Source: Lotus japonicus
Taxonomy: Eukaryota; Streptophyta; Magnoliopsida; Fabales; Fabaceae
Assembly (NCBI RefSeq): GCF_012489685.1
Contig: NC_080044.1
Span: 56,473,507-56,537,506, forward strand
Direction: 5' to 3'
DNA: 64,000 bases
In this document: positions 31,901 to 43,385 of the stretch, piece by piece
Position numbering within the stretch: the first letter of the stretch is position 1
Layout: the number at the start of each line of letters is the position of its first letter
Position numbers and translations under genes: made by a program
The notes under the pieces: model-generated
Seen by the model: only the letters and a program-made list of their open reading frames with translations
Told to the model about the DNA's origin: nothing
The model's database searches: none

Positions 31901-34900
31901 AGTTCTTTGTCAAAGTGGTATCTCGAAACGTTAGCTTCGCGTGTCCTCAATCAGACTAAAATTTCGCGACTTGTAGCCTCAGGTGTGATCCTTTCATTGC
32001 AGACTGTGTCGAGAATTTGATGTTCTTAAGCGGCAGCATCTCACAGCTTCCGACAATCGCGGGACCCTCCTAAAAGTCGAAACATCACAAAAGTTCATTT
32101 TCAAAGTTGTAGCTCGTTAAGTTAGCTCCGCGTGTCCTCAATCAGACTGAAATTTCGCGACTTGTAGCCTGAGGTATGATCCTTTCATTGCAGACTGTGT
32201 CGAGAATTTGATGTTCTTGAGCGACAGAATCTCACACCTTCCGACAATCGCGGGACCGTCCTAAAAGTTGAATCTTCACAAAAGTTCTTTTTCAAAGTTG
32301 TAGCACGTTAAGTTAGCTCTGCGTGTCCTCAATCAGACTGAAATTTCGCGACTTGTAGCCTGAGGTATGATCCTTTCATCGCAGACTGTGTCGAGAATTT
32401 GATGTTCTTGAGCGGCCGCATCTCCCAGCTTCCGACAATCGCGGGACCCTCCTAAAAGTTGAATCTTCACAAAAGTTCTTTTTCAAAGTTGTAGCTCGTT
32501 AAGTTAGCTCCGCGTGGCCTCAATCAGACTGAAATTTCGCGATTTGTAGCCTGAGGTATGATCCTTTCACCGCAGACTGTGTCGAGAATTTGATGTTCTT
32601 GAGCGACCGCATCTCCCAGCTTCCGACAATCGCGGGACCGTCCTAAAAGTTGAATCTTCACAAAAGTTCTTTTTCAAAGTTGTAGCACGTTAAGTTAGCT
32701 CCGCGTGTCCTCAATCAGACTGAAATTTCGCGACTTGTAGCCCGAGGTGTGATCCTTTCATTGTAGACTGTGTCGAGAATTTGATGTTCTTGAGCGGCAG
32801 CATCTCACAGCTTCCGACAATCGCGGGACCTTCCAAAAGTCGATACTTCACAAAAGTTCTTTTTCAAAGTTGTAGCTCGTTAAGTTAGCTCCGCGTGGCC
32901 TCAATCAGACTGAAATTTAACGACTTGTAGCCTCAGGTGTGATCTTTTCATCGCAGACTGTGTCGAGAATTTGATGTTCTTGAGCGGCAGCATCTCATAG
33001 CTTCCGACAATCGCGGGACCCTCCAAAAAGTCGAAACTTCACAAAAGTTCTTTTTCAAAGTGGTAGCTCGTTACGTTAGCTTCGCGTGTCCTCAATCAGA
33101 CTGAAATTTCGCGACTTGTAGCCTGAGGTGTGATCCTTTCATTGCAGACTGTGTCGAGAATTTGATGTTCTTAAGCGGCAGCATCTCACAGCTTCCGACA
33201 ATCGCGGGACCCACCTAAAAGTCGAAACATCACAAAAGTTCATTTTCAAAGTTGTAGCTCGTTAAGTTAGCTCCGCGTGTCCTCAATCAGACTGAAATTT
33301 CGCGACTTGTAGCCTGAGGTATGATCCTTTCATTGCAGACTGTGTCGAGAATTTGATGTTCTTGAGCGACAGAATCTCACACCTTCCGACAATCGCGGGA
33401 CCGTCCTAAAAGTTGAATCTTCACAAAAGTTCTTTTTCAAAGTTGTAGCACGTTAAGTTAGCTCCGCGTGTCCTCAATCAGACTGAAATTTCGCGACTTG
33501 TAGCCTGAGGTATGATCCTTTCATCGCAGACTGTGTCGAGAATTTGATGTTCTTGAGCGGCCGCATCTCCCAGCTTCCGACAATCGCGGGACCCTCTTAA
33601 AAGTTGAATCTTCACAAAAGTTCTTTTTCAAAGTTGTAGCTCGTTAAGTTAGCTCCGCGTGGCCTCAATCAGACTGAAATTTCGCGATTTGTAGCCTGAG
33701 GTATGATCCTTTCACCGCAGACTGTGTCGAGAATTTGATGTTCTTGAGCGACCGCATCTCCCAGCTTCCGACAATCGCGGGACCGTCCTAAAAGTTGAAT
33801 CTTCACAAAAGTTCTTTTTCAAAGTTGTAGCACGTTAAGTTAGCTCCGCGTGTCCTCAATCAGACTGAAATTTCGCGACTTGTAGCCCAAGGTGTGATCC
33901 TTTCATTGTAGACTGTGTCGAGAATTTGATGTTCTTGAGCGGCAGCATCTCACAGCTTCCGACAATCGCGGGACCTTCCAAAAAGTCGATACTTCACAAA
34001 AGTTCTTTTTCAAAGTTGTAGCTCGTTAAGTTAGCTCCGCGTGGCCTCAATCAGACTGAAATTTAACGACTTGTAGCCTCAGGTGTGATCTTTTCATCGC
34101 AGACTGTGTTGAGAATTTGATGTTCTTGAGCGGCAGCATCTCACAGCTTCCGACAATCGCGGGACCCTCCAAAAAGTCGAAACTTCACAAAAGTTCTTTT
34201 TCAACGTGGTAGCTCGTTACGTTAGCTTCGCGTGTCCTCAATCAGACTGAAATTTCGCGACTTGTAGCCTGAGGTGTGATCCTTTCATTGCAGACTGTGT
34301 CGAGAATTTGATGTTCTTAAGCGGCAGCATCTCACAGCTTCCGACAATCGCGGGACCCTCCTAAAAGTCGAAACATCACAAAAGTTCATTTTCAAAGTTG
34401 TAGCTCGTTAAGTTAGCTCCGCGTGTCCTCAATCAGACTGAAATTTCGCGACTTGTAGCCTGAGGTATGATCCTTTCATTGCAGACTGTGTCGAAAATTT
34501 GATGTTCTTGAGCGACAGAATCTCACACCTTCCGACAATCGCGGGACCGTCCTAAAAGTTGAATCTTCACAAAAGTTCTTTTTCAAAGTTGTAGCACGTT
34601 AAGTTAGCTCCGCGTGTCCTCAATCAGACTGAAATTTCGCGACTTGTAGCCTGAGGTATGATCCTTTCATCGCAGACTGTGTCGAGAATTTGATGTTCTT
34701 GAGCGGCCGCATCTCCCAGCTTCCGACAATCGCGGGACCCTCCTAAAAGTTGAATCTTCACAAAAGTTCTTTTTCAAAGTTGTAGCTCGTTAAGTTAGCT
34801 CCGCGTGGCCTCAATCAGACTGAAATTTCGCGACTTGTAGCCTGAGGTATGATCCTTTCACCGCAGACTGTGTCGAGAATTTGATGTTCTTGAGCGGCCG

Positions 34901-37900
34901 CATCTCCCAGCTTCCGACAATCGCGGGACCGTCCTAAAAGTTGAATCTTCACAAAAGTTCTTTTTCAAAGTTGTAGCACGTTAAGTTAGCTCCGCGTGTC
35001 CTCAATCAGACTGAAATTTCGCGACTTGTAGCCCGAGGTGTGATCCTTTCATTGTAGACTGTGTCGAGAATTTGATGTTCTTGAGCGGCAGCATCTCACA
35101 GCTTCCGACAATCGCGGGACCTTCCAAAAAGTCGATACTTCACAGAAGTTCTTTTTCAAAGTTTTAGCTCGTTAAGTTAGCTCCGCGTGGCCTCAATCAG
35201 ACTGAAATTTCACGACTTGTAGCCTCAGGTGTGATCTTTTCATCGCAGACTGTGTCGAGAATTAGATGTTCTTGAGCGGCAGCATCTCACAGCTTCCGAC
35301 AATCGCGGGACCCTCCAAAAAGTCGAAACTTCACAAAAGTTCTTTGTCAAAGTGGTAGCTCGAAACGTTAGCTTCGCGTGTCCTCAATCAGACTAAAATT
35401 TCGCGACTTGTAGCCTGAGGTGTGATCCTTTCATTGCAGACTGTGTCGAGAATTTGATGTTCTTAAGCGGCAGCATCTCACAGCTTCCGACAATCGCGGG
35501 ACCCTCCTAAAAGTCGAAACATCACAAAAGTTCATTTTCAAAGTTGTAGCTCGTTAAGTTAGCTCCGCGTGTCCTCAATCAGACTGAAATTTCGCGACTT
35601 GTAGCCTGAGGTATGATCCTTTCATTGCAGACTGTGTCGAGAATTTGATGTTCTTGAGCGACAGAATCTCACACCTTCCGACAATCGCGGGACCGTCCTA
35701 AAAGTTGAATCTTCACAAAAGTTCTTTTTCAAAGTTGTAGCACGTTAAGTTAGCTCTGCGTGTCCTCAATCAGACTGAAATTTCGCGACTTGTAGCCTGA
35801 GGTATGATCCTTTCATCGCAGACTGTGTCGAGAATTTGATGTTCTTGAGCGGCCGCATCTCCCAGCTTCCGACAATCGCGGGACCCTCCTAAAAGTTGAA
35901 TCTTCACAAAAGTTCTTTTTCAAAGTTGTAGCTCGTTAAGTTAGCTCCGCGTGGCCTCAATCAGACTGAAATTTCGCGACTTGTAGCCTGAGGTATGATC
36001 CTTTCACCGCAGACTGTGTCGAGAATTTGATGTTCTTGAGCGGCCGCATCTCCCAGCTTCCGACAATCGCGGGACCGTCCTAAAAGTTGAATCTTCACAA
36101 AAGTTCTTTTTCAAAGTTGTAGCACGTTAAGTTAGCTCCGCGTGTCCTCAATCAGACTGAAATTTCGCGACTTGTAGCCCGAGGTGTGATCCTTTCATTG
36201 TAGACTGTGTCGAGAATTTGATGTTCTTGAGCGGCAGCATCTCACAGCTTCCGACAATCGCGGGACCTTCCAAAAAGTCGATACTTCACAGAAGTTCTTT
36301 TTCAAAGTTGTAGCTCGTTAAGTTAGCTCCGCGTGGCCTCAATCAGACTGAAATTTCACGACTTGTAGCCTCAGGTGTGATCTTTTCATCGCAGACTGTG
36401 TCGAGAATTTGATGTTCTTGAGCGGCAGCATCTCACAGCTTCCGACAATCGCGGGACCCTCCAAAAAGTCGAAACTTCACAAAAGTTCTTTGTCAAAGTG
36501 GTAGCTCGAAACGTTAGCTTCGCGTGTCCTCAATCAGACTAAAATTTCGCGACTTGTAGCCTGAGGTGTGATCCTTTCATTGCAGACTGTGTCGAGAATT
36601 TGATGTTCTTAAGCGGCAGCATCTCACAGCTTCCGACAATCGCGGGACCCTCCTAAAAGTCGAAACATCCCAAAAGTTCATTTTCAAAGTTGTAGCTCGT
36701 TAAGTTAGCTCCGCGTGTCCTCAATCAGACTGAAATTTCGCGACTTGTAGCCTGAGGTATGATCCTTTCATTGCAGACTGTGTCGAGAATTTGATGTTCT
36801 TGAGCGACAGAATCTCACACCTTCTGACAATCGCGGGACCGTCCTAAAAGTTGAATCTTCACAAAAGTTCTTTTTCAAAGTTGTAGCACGTTAAGTTAGC
36901 TCCGCGTGTCCTCAATCAGACTGAAATTTCGCGACTTGTAGCCTGAGGTATGATCCTTTCATCGCAGACTGTGTCGAGAATTTGATGTTCTTGAGCGGCC
37001 GCATCTCCCAGCTTCCGACAATCGCGGGACCCTCCTAAAAGTTGAATCTTCACAAAAGTTCTTTTTCAAAGTTGTAGCTCGTTAAGTTAGCTCCGCGTGG
37101 CCTCAATCAGACTGAAATTTCGCGACTTGTAGCCTGAGGTATGATCCTTTCACCGCAGACTGTGTCGAGAATTTGATGTTCTTGAGCGGCCGCATCTCCC
37201 AGCTTCCGACAATCGCGGGACCGTCCTAAAAGTTGAATCTTCACAAAAGTTCTTTTTCAAAGTTGTAGCACGTTAAGTTAGCTCCGCGTGTCCTCAATCA
37301 GACTGAAATTTCGCGACTTGTAGCCCGAGGTGTGATCCTTTCATTGTAGACTGTGTCGAGAATTTGATGTTCTTGAGCGGCAGCATCTGACAGCTTCCGA
37401 CAATCGCGGGACCTTCCAAAAAGTCGATACTTCACAGAAGTTCTTTTTCAAAGTTGTAGCTCGTTAAGTTAGCTCCGCGTGGCCTCAATCAGACTGAAAT
37501 TTCACGACTTGTAGCCTCAGGTGTGATCTTTTCATCGCAGACTGTGTCGAGAATTTGATGTTCTTGAGCGGCAGCATCTCACAGCTTCCGACAATCGCGG
37601 GACCCTCCAAAAAGTCGAAACTTCACAAAAGTTCTTTGTCAAAGTGGTAGCTCGAAACGTTAGCTTCGCGTGTCCTCAATCAGACTAAAATTTCGCGACT
37701 TGTAGCCTGAGGTGTGATCCTTTCATTGCAGACTGTGTCGAGAATTTGATGTTCTTAAGCGGCAGCATCTCACAGCTTCCGACAATCGCGGGACCCTCCT
37801 AAAAGTCGAAACATCACAAAAGTTCATTTTCAAAGTTGTAGCTCGTTAAGTTAGCTCCGCGTGTCCTCAATCAGACTGAAATTTCGCGACTTGTAGCCTG

Positions 37901-39443
37901 AGGTATGATCCTTTCATTGCAGACTGTGTCGAGAATTTGATGTTCTTGAGCGACAGAATCTCACACCTTCCGACAATCGCGGGACCGTCCTAAAAGTTGA
38001 ATCTTCACAAAAGTTCTTTTTCAAAGTTGTAGCACGTTAAGTTAGCTCCGCGTGTCCTCAATCAGACTGAAATTTCGCGACTTGTAGCCTGAGGTATGAT
38101 CCTTTCATCGCAGACTGTGTCGAGAATTTGATGTTCTTGAGCGGCCGCATCTCCCACCTTCCGACAATCGCGGGACCCTCCTAAAAGTTGAATCTTCACA
38201 AAAGTTCTTTTTCAAAGTTGTAGCTCGTTAAGTTAGCTCCGCGTGGCCTCAATCAGACTGAAATTTCGCGATTTGTAGCCTGAGGTATGATCCTTTCACC
38301 GCAGACTGTGTCGAGAATTTGATGTTCTTGAGCGACCGCATCTCCCAGCTTCCCGACAATCGCGGGACCGTCCTAAAAGTTGAATCTTCACAAAAGTTCT
38401 TTTTTCAAAGTTGTAACACGTTAAGTTAGCTCCGCGTGTCCTCAATCAGACTGAAATTTCGCGACTTGTAGCCCGAGGTGTGATCGTTTCATTGTAGACT
38501 GTGTCGAGAATTTGATGTTCTTGAGCGGCAGCATCTCATAGCTTCCGACAATCGCGGGACCTTCCAAAAAGTCGATACTTCACAAAAGTTTTTTTCAAAG
38601 TTGTAGCTCGTTAAGTTAGCTCCGCGTGGCCTCAATCAGACTGAAATTTAACGACTTGTAGCCTCAGGTGTGATCTTTTCATCGCAGACTGTGTCGAGAA
38701 TTTGATGTTCTTGAGCGGCAGCATCTCACAGCTTCCGACAATCGCGGGACCCTCCAAAAAGTCGAAACTTCACAAAAGTTCTTTTTCAAAGTGGTAGCTC
38801 GTTACGTTAGCTTCGCGTGTCCTCAATCAGACTGAAATTTCGCGACTTGTAGCCTGAGGTGTGATCCTTTCATTGCAGACTGTGTCGAGAATTTGATGTT
38901 CTTAAGCGGCAGCATCTCACAGCTTCCGACAATCGCGGGACCCTCCTAAAAGTCGAAACATCACAAAAGTTCATTTTCAAAGTTGTAGCTCGTTAAGTTA
39001 GCTCCGCGTGTCCTCAATCAGACTGAAATTTCGCGACTTGTAGCCTGAGGTATGATCCTTTCATTGCAGACTGTGTCGAGAATTTGATGTTCTTGAGCGA
39101 CAGAATCTCACACCTTCCGACAATCGCGGGACCGTCCTAAAAGTTGAATCTTCACAAAAGTTCTTTTTCAAAGTTGTAGCACGTTAAGTTAGCTCCGCGT
39201 GTCCTCAATCAGACTGAAATTTCGCGACTTGTAGCCTGAGGTATGATCCTTTCATCGCAGACTGTGTCGAGAATTTGATGTTCTTGAGCGGCCGCATCTC
39301 CCAGCTTCCGACAATCGCGGGACCCTCCTAAAAGTTGAATCTTCACAAAAGTTCTTTTTCAAAGTTGTAGCTCGTTAAGTTAGCTCCGCGTGGCCTCAAT
39401 CAGACTGAAATTTCGCGACTTGTAGCCTGAGGTATGATCCTTT
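28994..39443. repeat. 191-bp satellite, array 2, with six-monomer (1146-bp) higher-order repeat
   Basis: About 55 monomers. The marker GAGCGACAGAATC, present in one monomer type only, occurs at 29736, 31073, 32219, 33364, 34510, 35656, 36802, 37948 and 39095. Spacings are 1337 (seven monomers), then 1146, 1145, 1146, 1146, 1146, 1146 and 1147 (six monomers). Six monomer types follow each other in fixed order. They can be told apart by GCGGCAGC/GCGGCCGC/GCGACAGA, ACCCTCC/ACCGTCC/ACCTTCC, TTTCGCG/TTTAACG/TTTCACG and TTGAGCGG/TTAAGCGG. The array runs into an assembly gap, so its real length is unknown. Confidence 0.97.
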
Positions 39444-39543
39444 NNNNNNNNNNNNNNNNNNNNNNNNNNNNNNNNNNNNNNNNNNNNNNNNNNNNNNNNN
39501 NNNNNNNNNNNNNNNNNNNNNNNNNNNNNNNNNNNNNNNNNNN
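39444..39543. other. Assembly gap (100 N)
   Basis: Exactly 100 N at the right end of the satellite, as expected where an assembler fails in a near-identical array. Confidence 0.99.
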
Positions 39544-39588
39544 AGCCCTCCCGGGAGTTTTACCCTTCTTCTTATGATGACCAGCCAT
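39544..39588 (-). CDS. Start of an antisense gene of a Tat-like element, cut by the gap
   Basis: On the minus strand ATG at 39588 opens MAGHHKKKGKTPGRA, which runs into the gap. Upstream (to the right) are a splice-acceptor-like TGTGCAG|G at 39597, a donor-like CTT|GTAAGT at 39854 and a TATA motif at 40025-40033. A Tat-type LTR lies further right on the plus strand (from 40623, 40736 or 40839). This is the layout of the complete Tat element at 46991-55708, which has an extra gene of opposite strand between pol and the 3' LTR. Only 15 residues can be read, so the family of this protein cannot be stated. Confidence 0.4.
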
Positions 39589-39596
39589 ACCGGAAC

Positions 39597-39854
39597 CTGC
39601 ACAAGGGAAAACGTCGTATCAATATATTATCTAATTGAAAACGACTCAAAGGGGAGACCCGCTAGGATCCACCTTGTTCCCGGCAGGAAAGACGAACTCC
39701 GCACCGGCAGAAGGGCCCAAGGGAGGCCCCCACCGCTGCGAAGAGGGGGGAGACTACTCCACCCCAAAAAGGCACAACCTTCGGGAAAACCTAGGAAAAG
39801 GAGAGGGGAAAGAAGTAAAAGGAAAGGAGAAGGCAAAGTAGATGATATACTTAC
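39597..39854 (-). other. Putative 5' UTR intron of the antisense gene
   Basis: On the minus strand a consensus donor (GTAAGT, first G at 39854) and an acceptor (GCAG ending at 39597) enclose 258 bases just before the ATG at 39588. Prediction from consensus only. Confidence 0.35.
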
Positions 39855-40024
39855 AAGGAAAAGTGGTGGGAACGAGGGACGACGGAGCTTGCAGAGTACG
39901 ACCACCGAGCAGTTAAGAACGACCACCACAAGAATAACACCAAACGGGGGAAAGTTTGAAACTCTTAATCAGAGAGAAAGAGGATTCAAGAAGCGAAAAA
40001 ACGCAAATGAATCATCTTCCCCCC

Positions 40025-40033
40025 TTATATAGG
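40025..40033 (-). promoter_or_regulatory. TATA box of the antisense gene
   Basis: CCTATATAA on the minus strand, 437 bases before the ATG at 39588 and followed by a pyrimidine-rich leader. Confidence 0.45.
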
Positions 40034-40209
40034 AAACTGGAGAGGGGGAAACGACGTTTCACCAACCCTAGCAACCCTAATGATGACGCTTGGGGGAGTG
40101 GAAAAGACCCCTCCAATCAGCACACGCTACGTCACTCCAAGGAAGTGAAACGACGCGACGCGTACCATGCCTTTTCACCTGCACCTGTCAAACGTCGTTT
40201 CACCTTACC

Positions 40210-40450
40210 TCTGTTCCCGCCGTGAGAAATTCAAAACCTCCGTGCATTACCGGCCCGACCGGTGAGGCACGAACTTACCCATCCGATGTGCCAACCCGTC
40301 CAGCGAGGCACAGACTCACCTGTCCAATGTTCTAACCCGCCCAAGTGGCACGAGCTCCCCTGTCTTGAACATCAACCCGCCAGTGAGACTCGAAGTCATC
40401 CGTTGACCTGTCAACCCGTCCATAGAGACACAGTCGCTCTCGCCCGGTTG
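40210..40450. repeat. Degenerate tandem repeat, about 45 bp
   Basis: The motif AACCCGTCCAGCGAGGCAC recurs in diverged form about five times (near 40260, 40305, 40345, 40383 and 40430). No gene is seen in this stretch. Confidence 0.5.
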
Positions 40451-40559
40451 AGTGCAGATAACAGCCCTGCGATAGGGGGTGTATCGGGAGAACAACCCGG
40501 TAAACCCCTTATCGAGTTTCTAGGGAACTTCACCCGGTAAACCCCTTATTCGGTTACCC

Positions 40560-40900
40560 GGAGGCGATCTCGCCCTTAAGCTCATGCTCCACCTGGGCGA
40601 TGGACCAGAGTTGGGGGACTACTGTTCCGGGAAGGCCTGAGTAAGGACGATCATGACCACCCAGAGGCGGCCTCAGGCGGTCTCACCCTTAAGCTCATGC
40701 TCCACCTGGACGGTGGACCAAAGTTGGGGGACTACTGTTCAGGGAAGGCCTGAGTAAGGATGATCAGGGCCACCCGGAGGCAACCTCGCCCTTAAGCTCA
40801 TGCTCCACCTAGGTGGTGGACCAGAGCTGGGGGACTACTGTTCCGAGAAGGCCCGAGTTAGAACGATCAGGGCCACCCTAGAAGCGACCGGGACAGATAC
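40560..40900 (+). repeat. Triplicated polypurine-tract/LTR-start unit
   Basis: A 103-113 bp unit occurs three times (CCCTTAAGCTCATGCTCCACCT at 40573, 40686 and 40789). Each copy contains TTGGGGGACTAC followed by TGTTC, which looks like a polypurine tract joined to an LTR start (TG at 40623, 40736 and 40839). Confidence 0.75.
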
Positions 40901-41504
40901 CATCTCTGAGGCGACCACCTGAGACCACGACTGGGCCGAGGCTTGCACCCGGAGCAGACAATCGCCCGCGTAGGGCGCCTTGCCTCAAGATAGCATTGGG
41001 ACCGATCACCCTCCAAGACGGGGCCTGTTTGGACGACCACAGAAGGGACGGTACCTGTCTCTAAGATAGCCACCGGGCCCACTGGGTCGTACAAGGCCGT
41101 GGCGGACCCCACCACCTAGGAGTTGACCTAAGCCAACCACCCTACGGAACTAGAGTGGTTGAGTGCAAATCCCTAGGAACCCTGGACCGTTAGATCACTG
41201 CCTTACAGCATGAGGGACAGAGGATCCAACGACCCGCAACCAACCGGTACGGACCATGCATGACGATGCATGGCTCCAACCCTAATCCCTCTACGTGTAT
41301 ATAAGGGAGGCTTTCCCTTTATGCTAAGGTAACTTATTCTCATCATTCAACCTTCCTTCCTATTTATACCTCTACTTATTTTAGCATCAGAGTCCCTTGC
41401 AGGAGCCCCTCCCGGGATCGTCCAGCTCGCCGGCTCACCAGTCCCCCACTTCTCTCCGCTGCCCCTTCTCACCGGGTAGCTTGGTCCTCCCGATCATATT
41501 TACA
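40839..41504 (+). mobile_element. 3' LTR of a Tat-like Ty3/gypsy element
   Basis: The LTR begins at one of three TGTTC positions (40839 is the innermost) and ends near TTTACA at 41504. It has a TATA box at 41298 and a downstream leader with TTTTAGCATCAGAGTCCCTT and GCAGGAGCCCCTCCCGGGAT, which resembles the R/U5 of plant Tat-lineage LTRs. The rest of the element lies in or beyond the gap. No second LTR or target duplication can be checked. Confidence 0.6.
41298..41305 (+). promoter_or_regulatory. TATA box of the Tat-like LTR
   Basis: TATATAAG in the context CGTGTATATAAGGGAGG. Confidence 0.6.
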
Positions 41505-41777
41505 GCAAATAGAACAGATTTTGTAGCACGAAATATTTTCTTGGTTATTTTTTATCTTTGAAGTGGTATTTATCCCTCTAGTTTTGTTTACCTTAGATCC
41601 TGCAATTGAATTGCCTAAACGAAATCCTGCAAACTAGATGTTCTACAGTACAACCACATTTGGGCAAAGCCAATAATTAAAACAAATGTCCAGAGAATAG
41701 AAACTGAAACTGAGTCGCGATGCGAAAATTGGAACCGATTTGACCAAACATGATCGAGTTGGGCTGAATCAAATTTA

Positions 41778-41885
41778 GGGCCTGTTTGGTACAATGTATA
41801 GTATAAGGCCTGATAGTATAAGGCCTGATTATATTAGGCCTGATAGGATAAGGCCTGATAAAATTTTAATACTATACAGCGTTTG
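41778..41885. repeat. MITE-like terminal sequence with minirepeats
   Basis: GGGCCTGTTTGGTACA, preceded by TTA, looks like the terminal repeat and 3-bp duplication of a PIF/Harbinger (Tourist-like) element. It is followed by four or five copies of AAGGCCTGAT. The matching other end is not seen, so only a fragment remains. Confidence 0.4.
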
Positions 41886-41924
41886 GTCATACACTGTATA
41901 ATTTGGTGGCAACACTGGTAATGT

Positions 41925-42184
41925 GGTAGTGGTGGTATTGAAAGGTCATGATGGTGGCAATCGTGGTGGATGGTGGTGGCGGCGGTAGTGGCAGTAATGG
42001 CGGTGGTGGATGGTGTCGGTGGTTGTAGAGGGTGGGGGCGGCGACAGTGGTGGTATGAAGGTATCAACTATGGTGGCAGTGGTGGAGCGTGGTGGTGGCA
42101 GCGACGACAGTGGTGGTGGTGGCGGCAACGGTGGTTGTAGTGGTGGCAATAGTGGCGGCGGTGATGGTGGAGGGTGGTGGTAGT
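41925..42184. repeat. GGT/GGC-rich trinucleotide minisatellite
   Basis: About 260 bases of imperfect GGTGGT and GGCGGT repeats. The reading frames seen on both strands here are products of the repeat. Confidence 0.88.
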
Positions 42185-42775
42185 CGTAACGCCCCGATTT
42201 CTCGAGTGTCACACAGTAATCCAAACGTCACAATTTTCGTAAAGAATTTTCGTCGTTCAATTAATTAATCTTTATTTACTGACAAGATTCTTTTTATAAA
42301 AACTCTTCAATACTTAAGTTTACAAACTCGCGGAAATGAATAACAACATAAACTTCTGTATTAAACAACTCTTCAATTAAAAGTAATAATCCAACATAAA
42401 CATTATCCAAAACCACGGGCTAAGGTCCAAAATCTAAATACATCAAATATCCTTTGAAAAATAAAATAAGTACAAGATAGTTCAGTGCTACGCATCACTC
42501 GACCCCCAAAGGAAACAAACATCACTCAGAATCGGACTCCTCAAGCCACCCGCAAAGTCTCTGCCGCTTCTTGACTGGAACCTTGACTTCTGGCTCATCA
42601 TGGTTAACCTTCGCCTCTGACTCCACTGGTGTAGCAGCTTCAGCAACGGACGGTAGGACAGCAACCTCAACATGCTCGGAAAGATCCTCATCTACGTTAG
42701 TCACCTGTGGAGAGTTTGACCCGGAGCCCTCATCGCTAGGATGTAGGAAACGACAAGGCGCAAATGTATGCAATA
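42185..42775 (-). mobile_element. Inverted LTR fragment of the 10623 family
   Basis: CGTAACGCCCCGATTTCTCG at 42185 is the reverse complement of the 3' end of the solo LTR at 10623-13225, and similarity continues (CACAGTAA, TTTTCGTAAAGA, GCGGAAATGA). The terminus abuts the GGT repeat directly. The left LTR end cannot be located; similarity fades around 42775. Confidence 0.65.
42522..42770 (-). pseudogene. Acidic reading frame in the inverted LTR fragment
   Basis: An open frame of about 83 codons without ATG (first codon TTG) contains KVPVKKRQRLCGWLEESDSE at its end, so it has a basic patch and then an acidic tail. The stop lies 337 bases from the LTR end, much like the 326 bases for the short acidic frame at 12777-12899. 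It may be a last exon or a remnant. Confidence 0.3.
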
Positions 42776-42789
42776 TTCTTTCAGCATCT

Positions 42790-43137
42790 CTTCATAACAG
42801 GGAAGTATATTCTTTACCATAGCCCAACACATTAGGAAATAATTTTTTTTTTCAAAGGATAACAGATTCTTTTTTTTTTGAAACTTATAACAGATTCATT
42901 AGTACAATGAGAATGAATATAATACAATCAAAGACTGTATTTTTAGTTTTTTACTATCATTTGGTTTGGGTTCACACCATTATAATATAAGGAGCAAAGT
43001 TTTCAATTGTAAACATTAAAAAAATGCAAAAGATGATTATCGGCTAATTTGGTCCCTCTAAAATATGCTTCTTTTTTACTTTTATCTTTTTTAACGGTTA
43101 ATTGAAAAAAAAATTAAAATCATATATCGTTCAAGTA
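42790..43137. other. AT-rich stretch without a gene
   Basis: T- and A-runs, no coding potential. Its right part (43061-43151) recurs downstream of the LINE at 57551-57629. Confidence 0.6.
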
Positions 43138-43190
43138 TAGTATCCATTCACAAAACAGGAACACGTGACAATACATATAGAGCAAGAGGT

Positions 43191-43385
43191 GTGGTGATCC
43201 GTGAGGGAGGAGGAGCAGGAGGGGGCACAAAACATGATATCCCTCCAATGAAGAGGTCTAGTGTGTCATCTTCCATACTTGTGCCTTTGAGCACGGAGTT
43301 CTCACCCCCTCTAAAGAAGAAAAATACTGATGATGGATTGGCATTGGTGGAGGCTGCGGATGAGCAGTCCCGCCCGCCTCAATGA
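43191..43385 (+). pseudogene. LINE ORF1 C-terminal remnant
   Basis: The last 60 or so codons of a frame rich in Gly, Ser, Pro and Lys end with TGA at 43383-43385, overlapping the ATG of ORF2 (43382) as ATGA. This overlap is a usual arrangement in plant L1 elements. The zinc knuckle and the rest of ORF1 are missing because the LINE is truncated. Confidence 0.55.

Noticed and set aside
31826..32020. Open frame of 64 codons in the satellite
   Set aside because: It is an accident of one monomer pair and is not maintained in the other higher-order units.
41834..42224. His/Pro/Thr-rich frames on the minus strand
   Set aside because: Translation of the GGT/GGC repeat; no start context or conserved sequence.
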